Shown here piece by piece: positions 6,640 to 12,911 of a DNA stretch of 13,091 bases. Positions within the stretch are counted from its first letter, which is position 1. Each line of letters starts with the position of its first letter. The position numbers and the translations under genes are program-made. This DNA comes from BTRF01 sp036986255 (GTDB taxonomy: Bacteria; Patescibacteriota; WWE3; 9FT-COMBO-53-11): contig BTRF01000016.1 in the NCBI GenBank assembly GCA_036986255.1, positions 1 through 13,091 on the forward strand. Reading direction: 5' to 3'. The notes under the pieces are model-generated. The model was not told the origin of the DNA, searched no databases, and saw nothing but the letters and a program-made list of their open reading frames with translations.

Positions 6640-8096
6640 CCTATCGACGGCTTGGCCGCGGGGAACCTATTTTGCGCGGATTGACGATTGTGGAGATTCT
6701 TCTTGCGATGGGGCTTTTTGCCTTGGTAGTGGGCGGGGCGGTGGGAGCGGTGGTTCAGGCCTTTTCGGCCAATCGCCTCGGGGAGGAGGAGTCTTATGCC
6801 GGTCTGTTGGCTTCTGAGGGGGTGGAGGCGGCTCGTGCGATTGCTGCTCGGGATTATTCGAATTTGGCAAACGGCTCCCACGGGGTATCCTCTTCCGGCG
6901 GGGAATGGGTATTTTCGGGGACCTCGGATTCATTTGGAAAATTTACGCGGACGATTACCGTTTCTAACGTCTACCGCGATGGGGGCGGAGATATTATTGC
7001 CTCCGGGGGGACTTTGGATCTGCTGACTAAAAGAGTTAAATCAGAAGTAACTTGGAATTTTTCTCCTAATCGAAACAACCGTTCTTCTGCAACGATGTAC
7101 TTTACTCGTTGGACGGAATCGCTTTGTACTTGGGGCTCCGCCAGTCAGGTAGGGGAGTTGGATCTTCCCGGAGATGGAGATGCGAAGGATATTGATGTTT
7201 CCAATGATCGAGCTTACGTGACGACCAAGAGGAATGGATCCTCCGGCGAGTTTTTTATTCTCTCTCTGAGTAACCCCGCGGTACCATCGATTTTAGGGGA
7301 GTTTGAAGTGGGTGACCATACCAATGCGGTATCGGTTTGGGGAAATTATGCTTTTTTAGCAACCTCTAAGTCCGGTGAGGAGTTGATTGTAGTGGATGTC
7401 AGCAACCCCTCTGCACCTACCCAAGTCGCCACGCGTGACATTCCCAACGGGGTTAGTCAGGCAAATGATGTTTTTGCGGAAGGGGGTTTTGTGTACTTAG
7501 TTACCCAGTCGTCTTCCACGGGAGGGGAGCTATACATTTATGATATTTCTGACCCTCAAAACCCTCAGCTTAGGGGCAATTTCGAGGTGGGAACCCATGC
7601 TTACGGGGTTTACGTTTCCCAAAGCAGGGCTTACGTTGCCAACGCTAATGTCAATAAAGAACTGATCGTTGTGGATGTTTCCGACCCCAACAGCCCTGGG
7701 GAAATTGGTTCTTACGACGTTCCTTTAGCTGGCGCCAACGGCCAATCTGTTTTTTACAGTGGGGGGGTTGTCCATCTCACCACTCGCAACAACGGAGGGG
7801 GAGTTTCTGAGTATTATCTCTTGGAGGCTTCTGATCCGGCCAACATTGCTCTCATTGGGTCCTTGGACGTAGGGGAGCGTACAAATGGGGTTGAGGTTGG
7901 GGTAGGATTTTCCTTACTGGCCACGGAAAAAGACGATGAGGAGCTTATGATTACTGATACGTCCGATCCTTCTAATCCAACGAAGGTCTTCTCTCTTGAC
8001 CTAGATGGGGATGCTTTAGGAGTAGCATTGGAAGGATGCTCGGCCTTTTTTGCAACGTCTGAAAACGGCGGAGAGATTAAGGTGGTTCAACCATGA
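6636..8096 (+). CDS. PilV/GspI-like pseudopilin fused to a seven-repeat LVIVD beta-propeller
   Basis: A 486-residue two-part protein. Residues 1-15 form a prepilin leader ending R-G, followed by L-T-I-V-E-I-L-L with Glu at +5, a membrane helix and a pseudopilin domain to about residue 160. From about 170 to the end are seven repeats of roughly 44 residues. The clearest are E-L-I-V-V-D-V-S-N-P-S-A-P and E-L-I-V-V-D-V-S-D-P-N-S-P; weaker ones read E-L-Y-I-Y-D-I-S-D-P and E-L-M-I-T-D-T-S-D-P. This is the LVIVD family signature, and seven copies fit one closed propeller. The only two cysteines are C164, just before repeat 1, and C468 in repeat 7, so a disulfide could lock the ring. Its place among the minor pilins suggests a pilus-tip component that carries its own adhesive or ligand-binding head (inference). 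It overlaps both neighbours by ATGA. Confidence 0.9.
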   Translation: MTYRRLGRGEPILRGLTIVEILLAMGLFALVVGGAVGAVVQAFSANRLGEEESYAGLLASEGVEAARAIAARDYSNLANGSHGVSSSGGEWVFSGTSDSFGKFTRTITVSNVYRDGGGDIIASGGTLDLLTKRVKSEVTWNFSPNRNNRSSATMYFTRWTESLCTWGSASQVGELDLPGDGDAKDIDVSNDRAYVTTKRNGSSGEFFILSLSNPAVPSILGEFEVGDHTNAVSVWGNYAFLATSKSGEELIVVDVSNPSAPTQVATRDIPNGVSQANDVFAEGGFVYLVTQSSSTGGELYIYDISDPQNPQLRGNFEVGTHAYGVYVSQSRAYVANANVNKELIVVDVSDPNSPGEIGSYDVPLAGANGQSVFYSGGVVHLTTRNNGGGVSEYYLLEASDPANIALIGSLDVGERTNGVEVGVGFSLLATEKDDEELMITDTSDPSNPTKVFSLDLDGDALGVALEGCSAFFATSENGGEIKVVQP

Positions 8097-8611
8097 GAGT
8101 TGCCAATCGCCGGGGTTTCAGCCTCATCGAACTTCTTTTATATATCGGGTTATTATCGCTGTTTTTGGTGGCCGCTACCTCATCTTTGTGGGACATTATC
8201 TTGGGGAATGTCAAAAGCGGAGTTCAACAGGAAGTTCAAGAAAGCCTAAGGTACATTACCCATCGAATTCAGTTTGAGCTTCGGAATGCCGACTCTATTA
8301 ACCCCGCATCCGATTTCGGAGTGAACTTGTCTACTAACCCATCCGCGGTTTTATCTGTTTCATCTCCCGCCCCTGACGATCCTACCGAGTTTCGGGTTAG
8401 CAGCGGGGTGCTGCAGATTAAGCGGGGGAGCGGAAATTGGACGGCTCTGACTAGCGGAGCCGTTGAAGTCGCTACCCTTACTTTTACGGATCTTAGCGAT
8501 AGTAATTCGGAAAATGTTCAATTTACCGTAACGGTAAAGTATCGGAATCCCAGCGGGCGGTCCCAGTGGGAACGGGAAGCGACTTTCGAAGGAGCAGCTC
8601 AGTTGAGGTAG
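8093..8611 (+). CDS. PilW/GspJ-like minor pseudopilin
   Basis: A 172-residue prepilin-like protein. Leader M-R-V-A-N-R-R-G, mature F-S-L-I-E-L-L-L with Glu at +5, then a membrane helix to about residue 30. The following segment (V-Q-Q-E-V-Q-E-S-L-R-Y-I-T-H-R-I) continues the long N-terminal helix. The C-terminal half is beta-rich with a V-Q-F-T-V-T-V-K-Y-R strand, as in GspJ/PilW. The start codon overlaps the previous stop (ATGA), implying translational coupling to the propeller-pilin, with which it would assemble in a tip complex. Confidence 0.82.
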   Translation: MRVANRRGFSLIELLLYIGLLSLFLVAATSSLWDIILGNVKSGVQQEVQESLRYITHRIQFELRNADSINPASDFGVNLSTNPSAVLSVSSPAPDDPTEFRVSSGVLQIKRGSGNWTALTSGAVEVATLTFTDLSDSNSENVQFTVTVKYRNPSGRSQWEREATFEGAAQLR

Positions 8612-8618
8612 CAAAGAG

Positions 8619-9026
8619 ATGAAAAAACGATTCGGTAGCAACATAGTAAATCTTCGTAAGGGATATATCGCCTTTACCACCTTTCTGATCCTTTCGGCGG
8701 TGATATTTTTAGCAGGGACGACTTTGGCCCTTCTCTCTATTTCCCAGTTGCAGCAAAGTCTAGCCGGCGAGAAAGGATCCGCTGCCCACGCCTTGGCTGA
8801 GGGGTGTGTTGAAGATGCCCTTCTCTCTACTTTTAAGGATGAAAATTATTCCGGGGGCGGGCGGACTCTCCCGGAGGGAATTTGCACAACCTCGGTTTCA
8901 AAGGTTGGGGATAATTGGGTCTTAACTACAACGGGAACTTTGGAGGGTAGCTATACGCGGCGCATTCGCGTTAACATAGTTAGAGGAGATTATATCCAAG
9001 TCCTTTCTTGGAAGGAAATTGAATAG
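8619..9026 (+). CDS. PilX/GspK-like minor pilin component
   Basis: A 135-residue protein with a basic leader, K-G at 14-15, then a hydrophobic helix (F-L-I-L-S-A-V-I-F-L-A-G-T-T-L-A-L-L). Unlike the other pilins in the window, mature position +5 is Thr instead of Glu (Y-I-A-F-T). GspK-type tip pilins characteristically lack Glu5, and the position after the GspJ-like gene fits. It is much shorter than classical GspK, which carries an extra alpha domain. Two cysteines (in G-C-V-E-D-A and G-I-C-T-T) could form a disulfide. AAAGAG precedes the ATG. If the K-G site is not processed, it would simply be a membrane-anchored pilus protein. Confidence 0.72.
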   Translation: MKKRFGSNIVNLRKGYIAFTTFLILSAVIFLAGTTLALLSISQLQQSLAGEKGSAAHALAEGCVEDALLSTFKDENYSGGGRTLPEGICTTSVSKVGDNWVLTTTGTLEGSYTRRIRVNIVRGDYIQVLSWKEIE

Positions 9027-9027
9027 T

Positions 9028-9918
9028 ATGCTTCTTTTTAATTTTTTTGGCGATTCGGTAAAAATTCTTAAGCTTTCCCAAAGGTTTCTGCGGAGTGAAG
9101 CTGTCACCGCCCGGACGGAGGGGAAGCTGAAACACGGGTTGACTGTCAAGCGTGAGGTTGCGGATCCGGCGGCATTGGCGGAGGAAGTTCAATCCTTGCT
9201 GAAAAAGAGCGGTTTTAAGATAAATCCCAACGAAGAGTGTGCCTTTGTAGTCCATGATGAGCGTACTTTTACCCTTCGATTAAGCCTTTCTGAGGTTCGT
9301 GATGAGAAAGAGATTACTGAGCTAATCAAGAAACGGGTAAAGTCCTTTATTCCCGAATCCCCATCTGCACAAACTAACGCTTTCAAGCTGGCAAGGGCGG
9401 GAAAAGAAGGTGGCGAAGTTCAATTCATAGCTGTGGATCGGGAGCTGTTTACCCAGTACTTGGAGCTCTTTAATCTGTTAGAGCTTAAGCCGGTTCTGGC
9501 CGTTCCGGAGTCCTACGCCATTTATACGCTTCTGGCTTCGCAGATTGATAGGGAGGAGACGGTTCTTTATCTAAATATCGAATCGGAGGTTACCGACGTC
9601 GTTGTTTTGGATAAGTTTGGAGTGCTCCAAACCTTTTCCGAGCCGATCGGCAAGGATAGGCTTGCCGGTGAGTTGGAGAGGATCTTGACCTTCTTGAAGG
9701 AACGTTGGAAGCGATCCCCCGGCCGAGTTCTCCTTGGCGGGGAAGGGGCAGCCTCCTTAGATTTGGATGTTGAGCCGGCACCCGCAGAAGCGTCTCTAGA
9801 ATCGTTTCCGATTCCTATTCGAGTTGATTTGGGAAAGAAGGATAAGCTGGGGCTCTTTAGCCTTTTGGGTTTGGCTCTCCTCAGCCGTCAGAAGGACCCT
9901 CTTAATCTCGTCGGTTAG
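9028..9918 (+). CDS. pilM: PilM-like actin-fold pilus assembly protein
   Basis: A 296-residue cytoplasmic protein of the PilM/GspL (ASKHA, actin-like) type. Typical segments are A-V-P-E-S-Y-A-I-Y-T-L-L near residue 152, then a V-L-Y-L-N-I-E-S-E-V-T-D-V-V-V-L-D strand pair followed by a hydrophobic strand, and V-L-L-G-G-E-G near residue 230, which resembles the second nucleotide-binding loop. In other systems PilM binds nucleotide and recruits PilN; no PilN, PilO or PilP gene follows here. The chosen ATG lies 1 bp after the preceding stop; an in-frame TTG at 9019, nearer the GGAAGG box, is the alternative. The N-terminal phosphate-1 motif is poorly conserved, so nucleotide binding is uncertain. 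Last gene of the operon. Confidence 0.75.
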   Translation: MLLFNFFGDSVKILKLSQRFLRSEAVTARTEGKLKHGLTVKREVADPAALAEEVQSLLKKSGFKINPNEECAFVVHDERTFTLRLSLSEVRDEKEITELIKKRVKSFIPESPSAQTNAFKLARAGKEGGEVQFIAVDRELFTQYLELFNLLELKPVLAVPESYAIYTLLASQIDREETVLYLNIESEVTDVVVLDKFGVLQTFSEPIGKDRLAGELERILTFLKERWKRSPGRVLLGGEGAASLDLDVEPAPAEASLESFPIPIRVDLGKKDKLGLFSLLGLALLSRQKDPLNLVG

Positions 9919-9925
9919 GTTGGGA

Positions 9926-9955
9926 TTGATAAATGAGTACTGTTTTTACTACACT
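9926..9955 (+). promoter_or_regulatory. Candidate promoter for the major pilin gene
   Basis: TTGATA (9926-9931, 5 of 6 to the -35 consensus) and TACACT (9950-9955, 4 of 6 to the -10) with an 18-bp spacer lie in the 77-bp gap between pilM and the pilin gene. TATGAT at 9961 is another possible -10 but lacks a good -35. An independent promoter would suit an abundant pilin. Confidence 0.35.
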
Positions 9956-9995
9956 TACTTTATGATGATTTCCTGCCGAAGGGGGGTGAGGTAAG

Positions 9996-10457
9996 TTGAA
10001 AAAGGGATTTACCCTTATTGAGCTTTTGGTTGTAATCGCTATTATTGCGATTTTGGCGGCCGTTGTTTTTGTGGCATTGGATCCGGTAAAGAGGTTTGCG
10101 GATGCAAGAAACTCCACAAGGATCAATGATGTTAACAGTGTCTTGACTGCGGTTCAGCAGTACATCGTTGACAATAACGGATCGTTGCCAACCGGATTGA
10201 GTACGAGCATGTCCGAGACTCAGCTGGGGACGGCTGGTGCTGGTGCTACCACTACCATAGATGGTGCTGCTTGCGGAACGGTCGCGGCGGCTTTGGACCT
10301 TAGCACGCCTCTAGCTAAGTATCTCGTTTCCATTCCGGTTGATCCAAATGGAGATGCAGCGAGGACTAGCTACAGCGCTGCTGTGGACGCGAACAACATT
10401 GTGACCGTTCGCGCCTGTGACGCGGAGAACGGCGCCACCATTCAGGTTTCACGTTAA
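9996..10457 (+). CDS. Major type IV pilin (PilA-like)
   Basis: A 153-residue prepilin with a minimal leader M-K-K-G and mature F-T-L-I-E-L-L-V-V-I-A-I-I-A-I-L, a textbook pilin N-terminus with Glu5. The helix continues through D-A-R-N-S-T-R-I-N-D-V. The C-terminal domain is small, Ala/Thr/Gly-rich, with two cysteines (C93, C141) likely to form the pilin disulfide. The leader fixes the start at TTG; no in-frame ATG is upstream. A G-rich ribosome binding stretch GGGGGGTGAGGT ends 3 bp before it. Short leader, simple head, separate transcription unit and strong hairpins behind it point to the abundant fibre subunit (inference). The GspG-like protein at 1985 is the alternative candidate. Confidence 0.88.
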   Translation: MKKGFTLIELLVVIAIIAILAAVVFVALDPVKRFADARNSTRINDVNSVLTAVQQYIVDNNGSLPTGLSTSMSETQLGTAGAGATTTIDGAACGTVAAALDLSTPLAKYLVSIPVDPNGDAARTSYSAAVDANNIVTVRACDAENGATIQVSR

Positions 10458-10483
10458 GGAACCGGGTGGCCCTTTTTGTAAAA

Positions 10484-10510
10484 GAGTACCCTCCTGCGGG
10501 GAGGGTGCTC
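10484..10510. terminator. Hairpin 1 downstream of the major pilin
   Basis: GAGTACCCTC (10484-10493) pairs with GAGGGTGCTC (10501-10510) over 10 bp (one G-U) with a 7-nt loop, 27 bp after the pilin stop. No T-run follows, so it may stabilise the mRNA 3' end as well as, or instead of, terminating transcription. Confidence 0.5.
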
Positions 10511-10528
10511 TGTTGTGGGGGAATGATC

Positions 10529-10552
10529 AAGCTTCCGAAGGCTCGGAAGCTT
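10529..10552. terminator. Hairpin 2 downstream of the major pilin
   Basis: AAGCTTCCGA (10529-10538) and TCGGAAGCTT (10543-10552) form a perfect 10-bp stem with loop AGGC. It is flanked by GGGGGA and CTCCCC, which can lengthen the stem across an internal loop. There is no T-run on either strand. Together with hairpin 1 it fills the gap between the pilin and the tRNA-Gln unit. Confidence 0.5.
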
Positions 10553-10576
10553 ACTCCCCAACCTATTCCCTGATAT

Positions 10577-10582
10577 TATAAT
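10577..10582 (+). promoter_or_regulatory. -10 box of the tRNA-Gln unit
   Basis: A perfect TATAAT. No good -35 lies 17 bp upstream. Transcription from it would start about 7 bp downstream, almost exactly at 10590, where the tRNA-like leader begins. Confidence 0.5.
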
Positions 10583-10589
10583 GGTGTGG

Positions 10590-10650
10590 TGCCGGGTCGT
10601 TTCAATGGGACGCGATCGCTCCGCTAGATCGCTAGCCATTAGACGACCGG
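10590..10650 (+). other. tRNA-Gln-mimicking leader hairpin
   Basis: TGCCGGGTCGT (10590-10600) repeats the first 11 bases of the downstream tRNA-Gln, followed by a degenerate copy of its D arm to 10608. CCATTAGACGACC (10636-10648) is the exact reverse complement of tRNA-Gln bases 10674-10686. Sense and antisense copies fold into a hairpin of about 13 bp with one bulged C and one G-U. An inner GCGATC/GATCGC stem (10612-10617 with 10627-10632) stacks inside. It may be a remnant of a duplicated tRNA or a leader controlling tRNA processing. Confidence 0.6.
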
Positions 10651-10668
10651 ATAACTCGCATGGCTCGC

Positions 10669-10742
10669 TGCCGGGTCGTCTAATGGTAGGACCGCGGAAT
10701 TTGGATCCGCTAATCTAGGTTCGAATCCTAGCCCGGCAACCA
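10669..10742 (+). tRNA. tRNA-Gln (TTG)
   Basis: A 74-nt cloverleaf. Acceptor TGCCGGG pairs with CCCGGCA (U1-A72, typical of glutamine tRNAs), discriminator A, CCA encoded. Anticodon stem GCGGA/TCCGC encloses loop ATTTGGA, giving TTG. T arm CTAGG/CCTAG with loop TTCGAAT. It is followed by an 85-bp gap to moxR, which may share its transcript. Confidence 0.94.
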
Positions 10743-10827
10743 GGCATCAGTCCGGCAATCCCTTGCAAAGCTCATAGTCCTCTGGTAATGTTAAAGGCAA
10801 CAAATCAAGAGGAGAAGGAGGTGGATG

Positions 10828-11844
10828 ATGAGCATGTCCCGAAGGAACAAGCTTGCTGATCTTTCTTCGCAAGAGGTTCTTGTTGAGGGTCGAAAGATTA
10901 CCAAGGCGATTGAGGCAGAGATCGCTAAAGTTGTTTTTGGTGACGAACTTAAGGTTTTGGTTGACGTTTTGATTCTGGGAGTCTTTGCTGATGGTCACAT
11001 TGTTACCCGTGCTCCTGTTGGTCTTGCCAAGACCTTGGCATGCAATGCCCTAGCGCAGGCTCTCGGCGGAATTGCCCGCAAGAGGCAGTTTCGGCCGGAT
11101 ATGCTGCCTTCGGAACTTTCCGGGTTTGAGATTTACAATCAAAAGACCCGCGAGTTTGAGGTGCGCCACGGTCCGCTCTACGGCACAAACATCTTCTTGG
11201 CGGATGAAATCAACCGCGGTACCCCCAAAGCCCAAGCGGCTTTGCTTGAGGCCATGGAGGAGCGGTATTTAACCATCGGCTCGGAAGTTCACCACTTGGA
11301 GCCCGTGTTTTTGGTTCTGGCAACTCGAAATCCTATGGAACATGAGGGGACCTACACTTTGCCGGAAGCTCAGATGGACCGCTTTTTTGCTCAGCCAGTG
11401 ATCAGCAACATCTCGGAAAAAACCGGGATGATGGTCTTGGCCGACCCCGACTTTTGGCGAAGCGCTAGCGCTCGTTTGGAGCGAATTAATGCGGTAACAA
11501 GTCCGCAAGAGATTTTTGCTTTGCGCGAGGCCATCTTTGCCGGCGTGGGTGTTGACGAGCGGCTTGATCGCTACATTTGGCGACTTCGCGATGCCACATG
11601 GAAGCACAGCATGGTTGCCTACGGCTCTTCTCCTCGGGGCGCAATCAACCTCAAGAAGGCGGCGATGGTGACGGCGTTTCGCAAGGGTCGTGATTACGCA
11701 ACCCCGGAAGATGTTCAGCGCTACGCTGTTGATGTCTTGGCGCACCGCGTTTTTATGAAGCCTGAGTATCGGCACGATCCCGACCGCGCTACTTCTCCGG
11801 CAGACATCATTCACGAGGTGTTGGAAAATGTTCGATACGACTGA
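10828..11844 (+). CDS. MoxR-type AAA+ ATPase
   Basis: MoxR ATPases are AAA+ chaperones usually encoded next to DUF58 or VWA-domain proteins and thought to act in metal insertion or maturation of envelope proteins. The 338 residues show a P-loop A-P-V-G-L-A-K-T (62-69) and Walker B F-L-A-D-E-I-N with D126/E127. Sensor 1 region A-T-R-N-P (165-169) follows, then the MoxR hallmark E-H-E-G-T-Y-T-L-P-E-A-Q-M-D-R-F, and sensor 2 S-P-R-G with R270. The P-loop is unusual: family members normally read G-V-P-G-L-A-K-T, so the first Gly is Ala and the V-P order is inverted; sensor 1 has Arg where Gln is common. Three in-frame ATGs lie at 10825, 10828 and 10834; AAGGAGGTG at 10815-10823 best fits 10828. 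Confidence 0.93.
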   Translation: MSMSRRNKLADLSSQEVLVEGRKITKAIEAEIAKVVFGDELKVLVDVLILGVFADGHIVTRAPVGLAKTLACNALAQALGGIARKRQFRPDMLPSELSGFEIYNQKTREFEVRHGPLYGTNIFLADEINRGTPKAQAALLEAMEERYLTIGSEVHHLEPVFLVLATRNPMEHEGTYTLPEAQMDRFFAQPVISNISEKTGMMVLADPDFWRSASARLERINAVTSPQEIFALREAIFAGVGVDERLDRYIWRLRDATWKHSMVAYGSSPRGAINLKKAAMVTAFRKGRDYATPEDVQRYAVDVLAHRVFMKPEYRHDPDRATSPADIIHEVLENVRYD

Positions 11845-12715
11845 AGATACCGTCCCGCGCATAAAACTGCGTGAGATTAGGTACTGGCTGGGTTGGCTGT
11901 CCAAGAGCTTCGCGACAGGCATGTGGAACTCCTACTTTCTCGGGCGCGGTTTTGACTTCCAGGGGATCGTCCCCTTCAGAGATGATCCCGACTTAGTGCG
12001 CATTAACTGGCAGGCCACGCTGACCTCAAACGAGCTTCAGGTCTCTACCTTTTCAGAGGAGAGAAATGCCAGGATTTACCTCTTGGCGAATCTTGGGCCT
12101 TCAATGGCGTTTGGCTCCCGGGAGTCAAAACTTGAGAGGCTGGCTGTGATCTCGGCTCTTTTGTCTTTTTCCGCCTACCGGTTTAAGGATTACTTCCGCT
12201 TTATCGGCTATACCGATATGGTGGAAGTGGGGTTTCCTGAACCGAGGGACAGGTCCTACCCTCTAATTCTGGCGGAGTCCATTCTGGATTTCGACTGGAA
12301 AGGGAAAAAGCGGGGCGGCTTGGTTAGAGCTGCGTCCAAGGTTGGGGATCAGAAGGCTCTTGTCGTAATGATTTCTGACCAACTCGGTAAATTGGATGGG
12401 ACCGAGGCGGCACTTAAAATCCTAGCTTCCAGACACGATGTTTTGCCTATCATCCTTTGGGATGAAAGGGAGGTACGACTGCCCGCAGGATTTGGAGTTT
12501 TGCCCTTGCAGGATCTTGAGACCGGAGAGTTTCGTCATATTCTTCTAACCCCGAGGGTTAAGCGAAGGTTCGAAGAAGATGCTCTGGAACGCCGTCGAGA
12601 GTTGGAGGACCTTTTTGGGCGGTACGGCTGTTCCCCGTTCTTTCTAACGGAGGAGCGGGAAGAGGATTTTAAAGCGCTCATGAAGATCTTTCTGGCCCGC
12701 AGAGCTGGGGTTTGA
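11828..12715 (+). CDS. DUF58-domain protein (MoxR partner)
   Basis: A 295-residue protein starting inside the moxR gene (17-bp overlap) after GAGGTG, so the two are translationally coupled. The DUF58 signature is clear: G-R-G-F-D-F near residue 39, R-D-D-P-D-L-V-R-I-N-W-Q-A-T at about 51-64, then N-E-L-Q-V-S-T-F-S-E-E-R-N-A-R. The next strand, where family members usually have D-x-S-x-S of a VWA-like metal site, reads N88-L-G90-P-S92-M: the Asp and first Ser are replaced. The usual N-terminal transmembrane helices are also absent, so it looks soluble. It presumably works with MoxR; the client is unknown, although the secreted-protein gene downstream is a candidate by position only. An intrinsic terminator follows immediately. 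Confidence 0.87.
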   Translation: MFDTTEDTVPRIKLREIRYWLGWLSKSFATGMWNSYFLGRGFDFQGIVPFRDDPDLVRINWQATLTSNELQVSTFSEERNARIYLLANLGPSMAFGSRESKLERLAVISALLSFSAYRFKDYFRFIGYTDMVEVGFPEPRDRSYPLILAESILDFDWKGKKRGGLVRAASKVGDQKALVVMISDQLGKLDGTEAALKILASRHDVLPIILWDEREVRLPAGFGVLPLQDLETGEFRHILLTPRVKRRFEEDALERRRELEDLFGRYGCSPFFLTEEREEDFKALMKIFLARRAGV

Positions 12716-12718
12716 TAG

Positions 12719-12754
12719 CCCGAAGTTGTCTAAGGATGACTTCGGGTTTTTTTT
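12719..12754 (+). terminator. Rho-independent terminator
   Basis: CCCGAAGTTGTC (12719-12730), loop TAAG, GATGACTTCGGG (12735-12746): a 12-bp stem including two G-U pairs, followed by eight T residues. It begins 3 bp after the DUF58 stop codon and closes the moxR operon. Confidence 0.93.
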
Positions 12755-12849
12755 GTTTCCCCATCCTGATATAAAAAACAGCGAGCCGTCCTACGGGGTT
12801 TGCAAAGCTGGAGCTTCAGTGATATCTTTAGGTCAAGAATATCAGCCTG

Positions 12850-12875
12850 CCCACCGAAGCCTTGGCGAAGGTGGG
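12850..12875. repeat. Palindromic intergenic repeat
   Basis: CCCACC (12850-12855) and GGTGGG (12870-12875) flank GAAGCCTTGGCGAA, itself containing GCC/GGC. It sits in the gap between the terminator and the last gene, about 36 bp before its start codon. From memory it resembles short GC-rich palindromes with a GAAGC...GCGAAGG core that recur in CPR genomes. Confidence 0.6.
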
Positions 12876-12911
12876 GAACATTAAAACTAAATCTTAAGGA
12901 AGGAGGAGTCC

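Noticed and set aside
11269..11922. 217-residue minus-strand open frame
   Set aside because: Antisense to moxR and the DUF58 gene start, both of which have strong family motifs.
12800..12828. Promoter for the last gene (TTGCAA at 12800, TATCTT at 12823)
   Set aside because: 17-bp spacing is right but each box matches only 4 of 6 positions; too weak to list.
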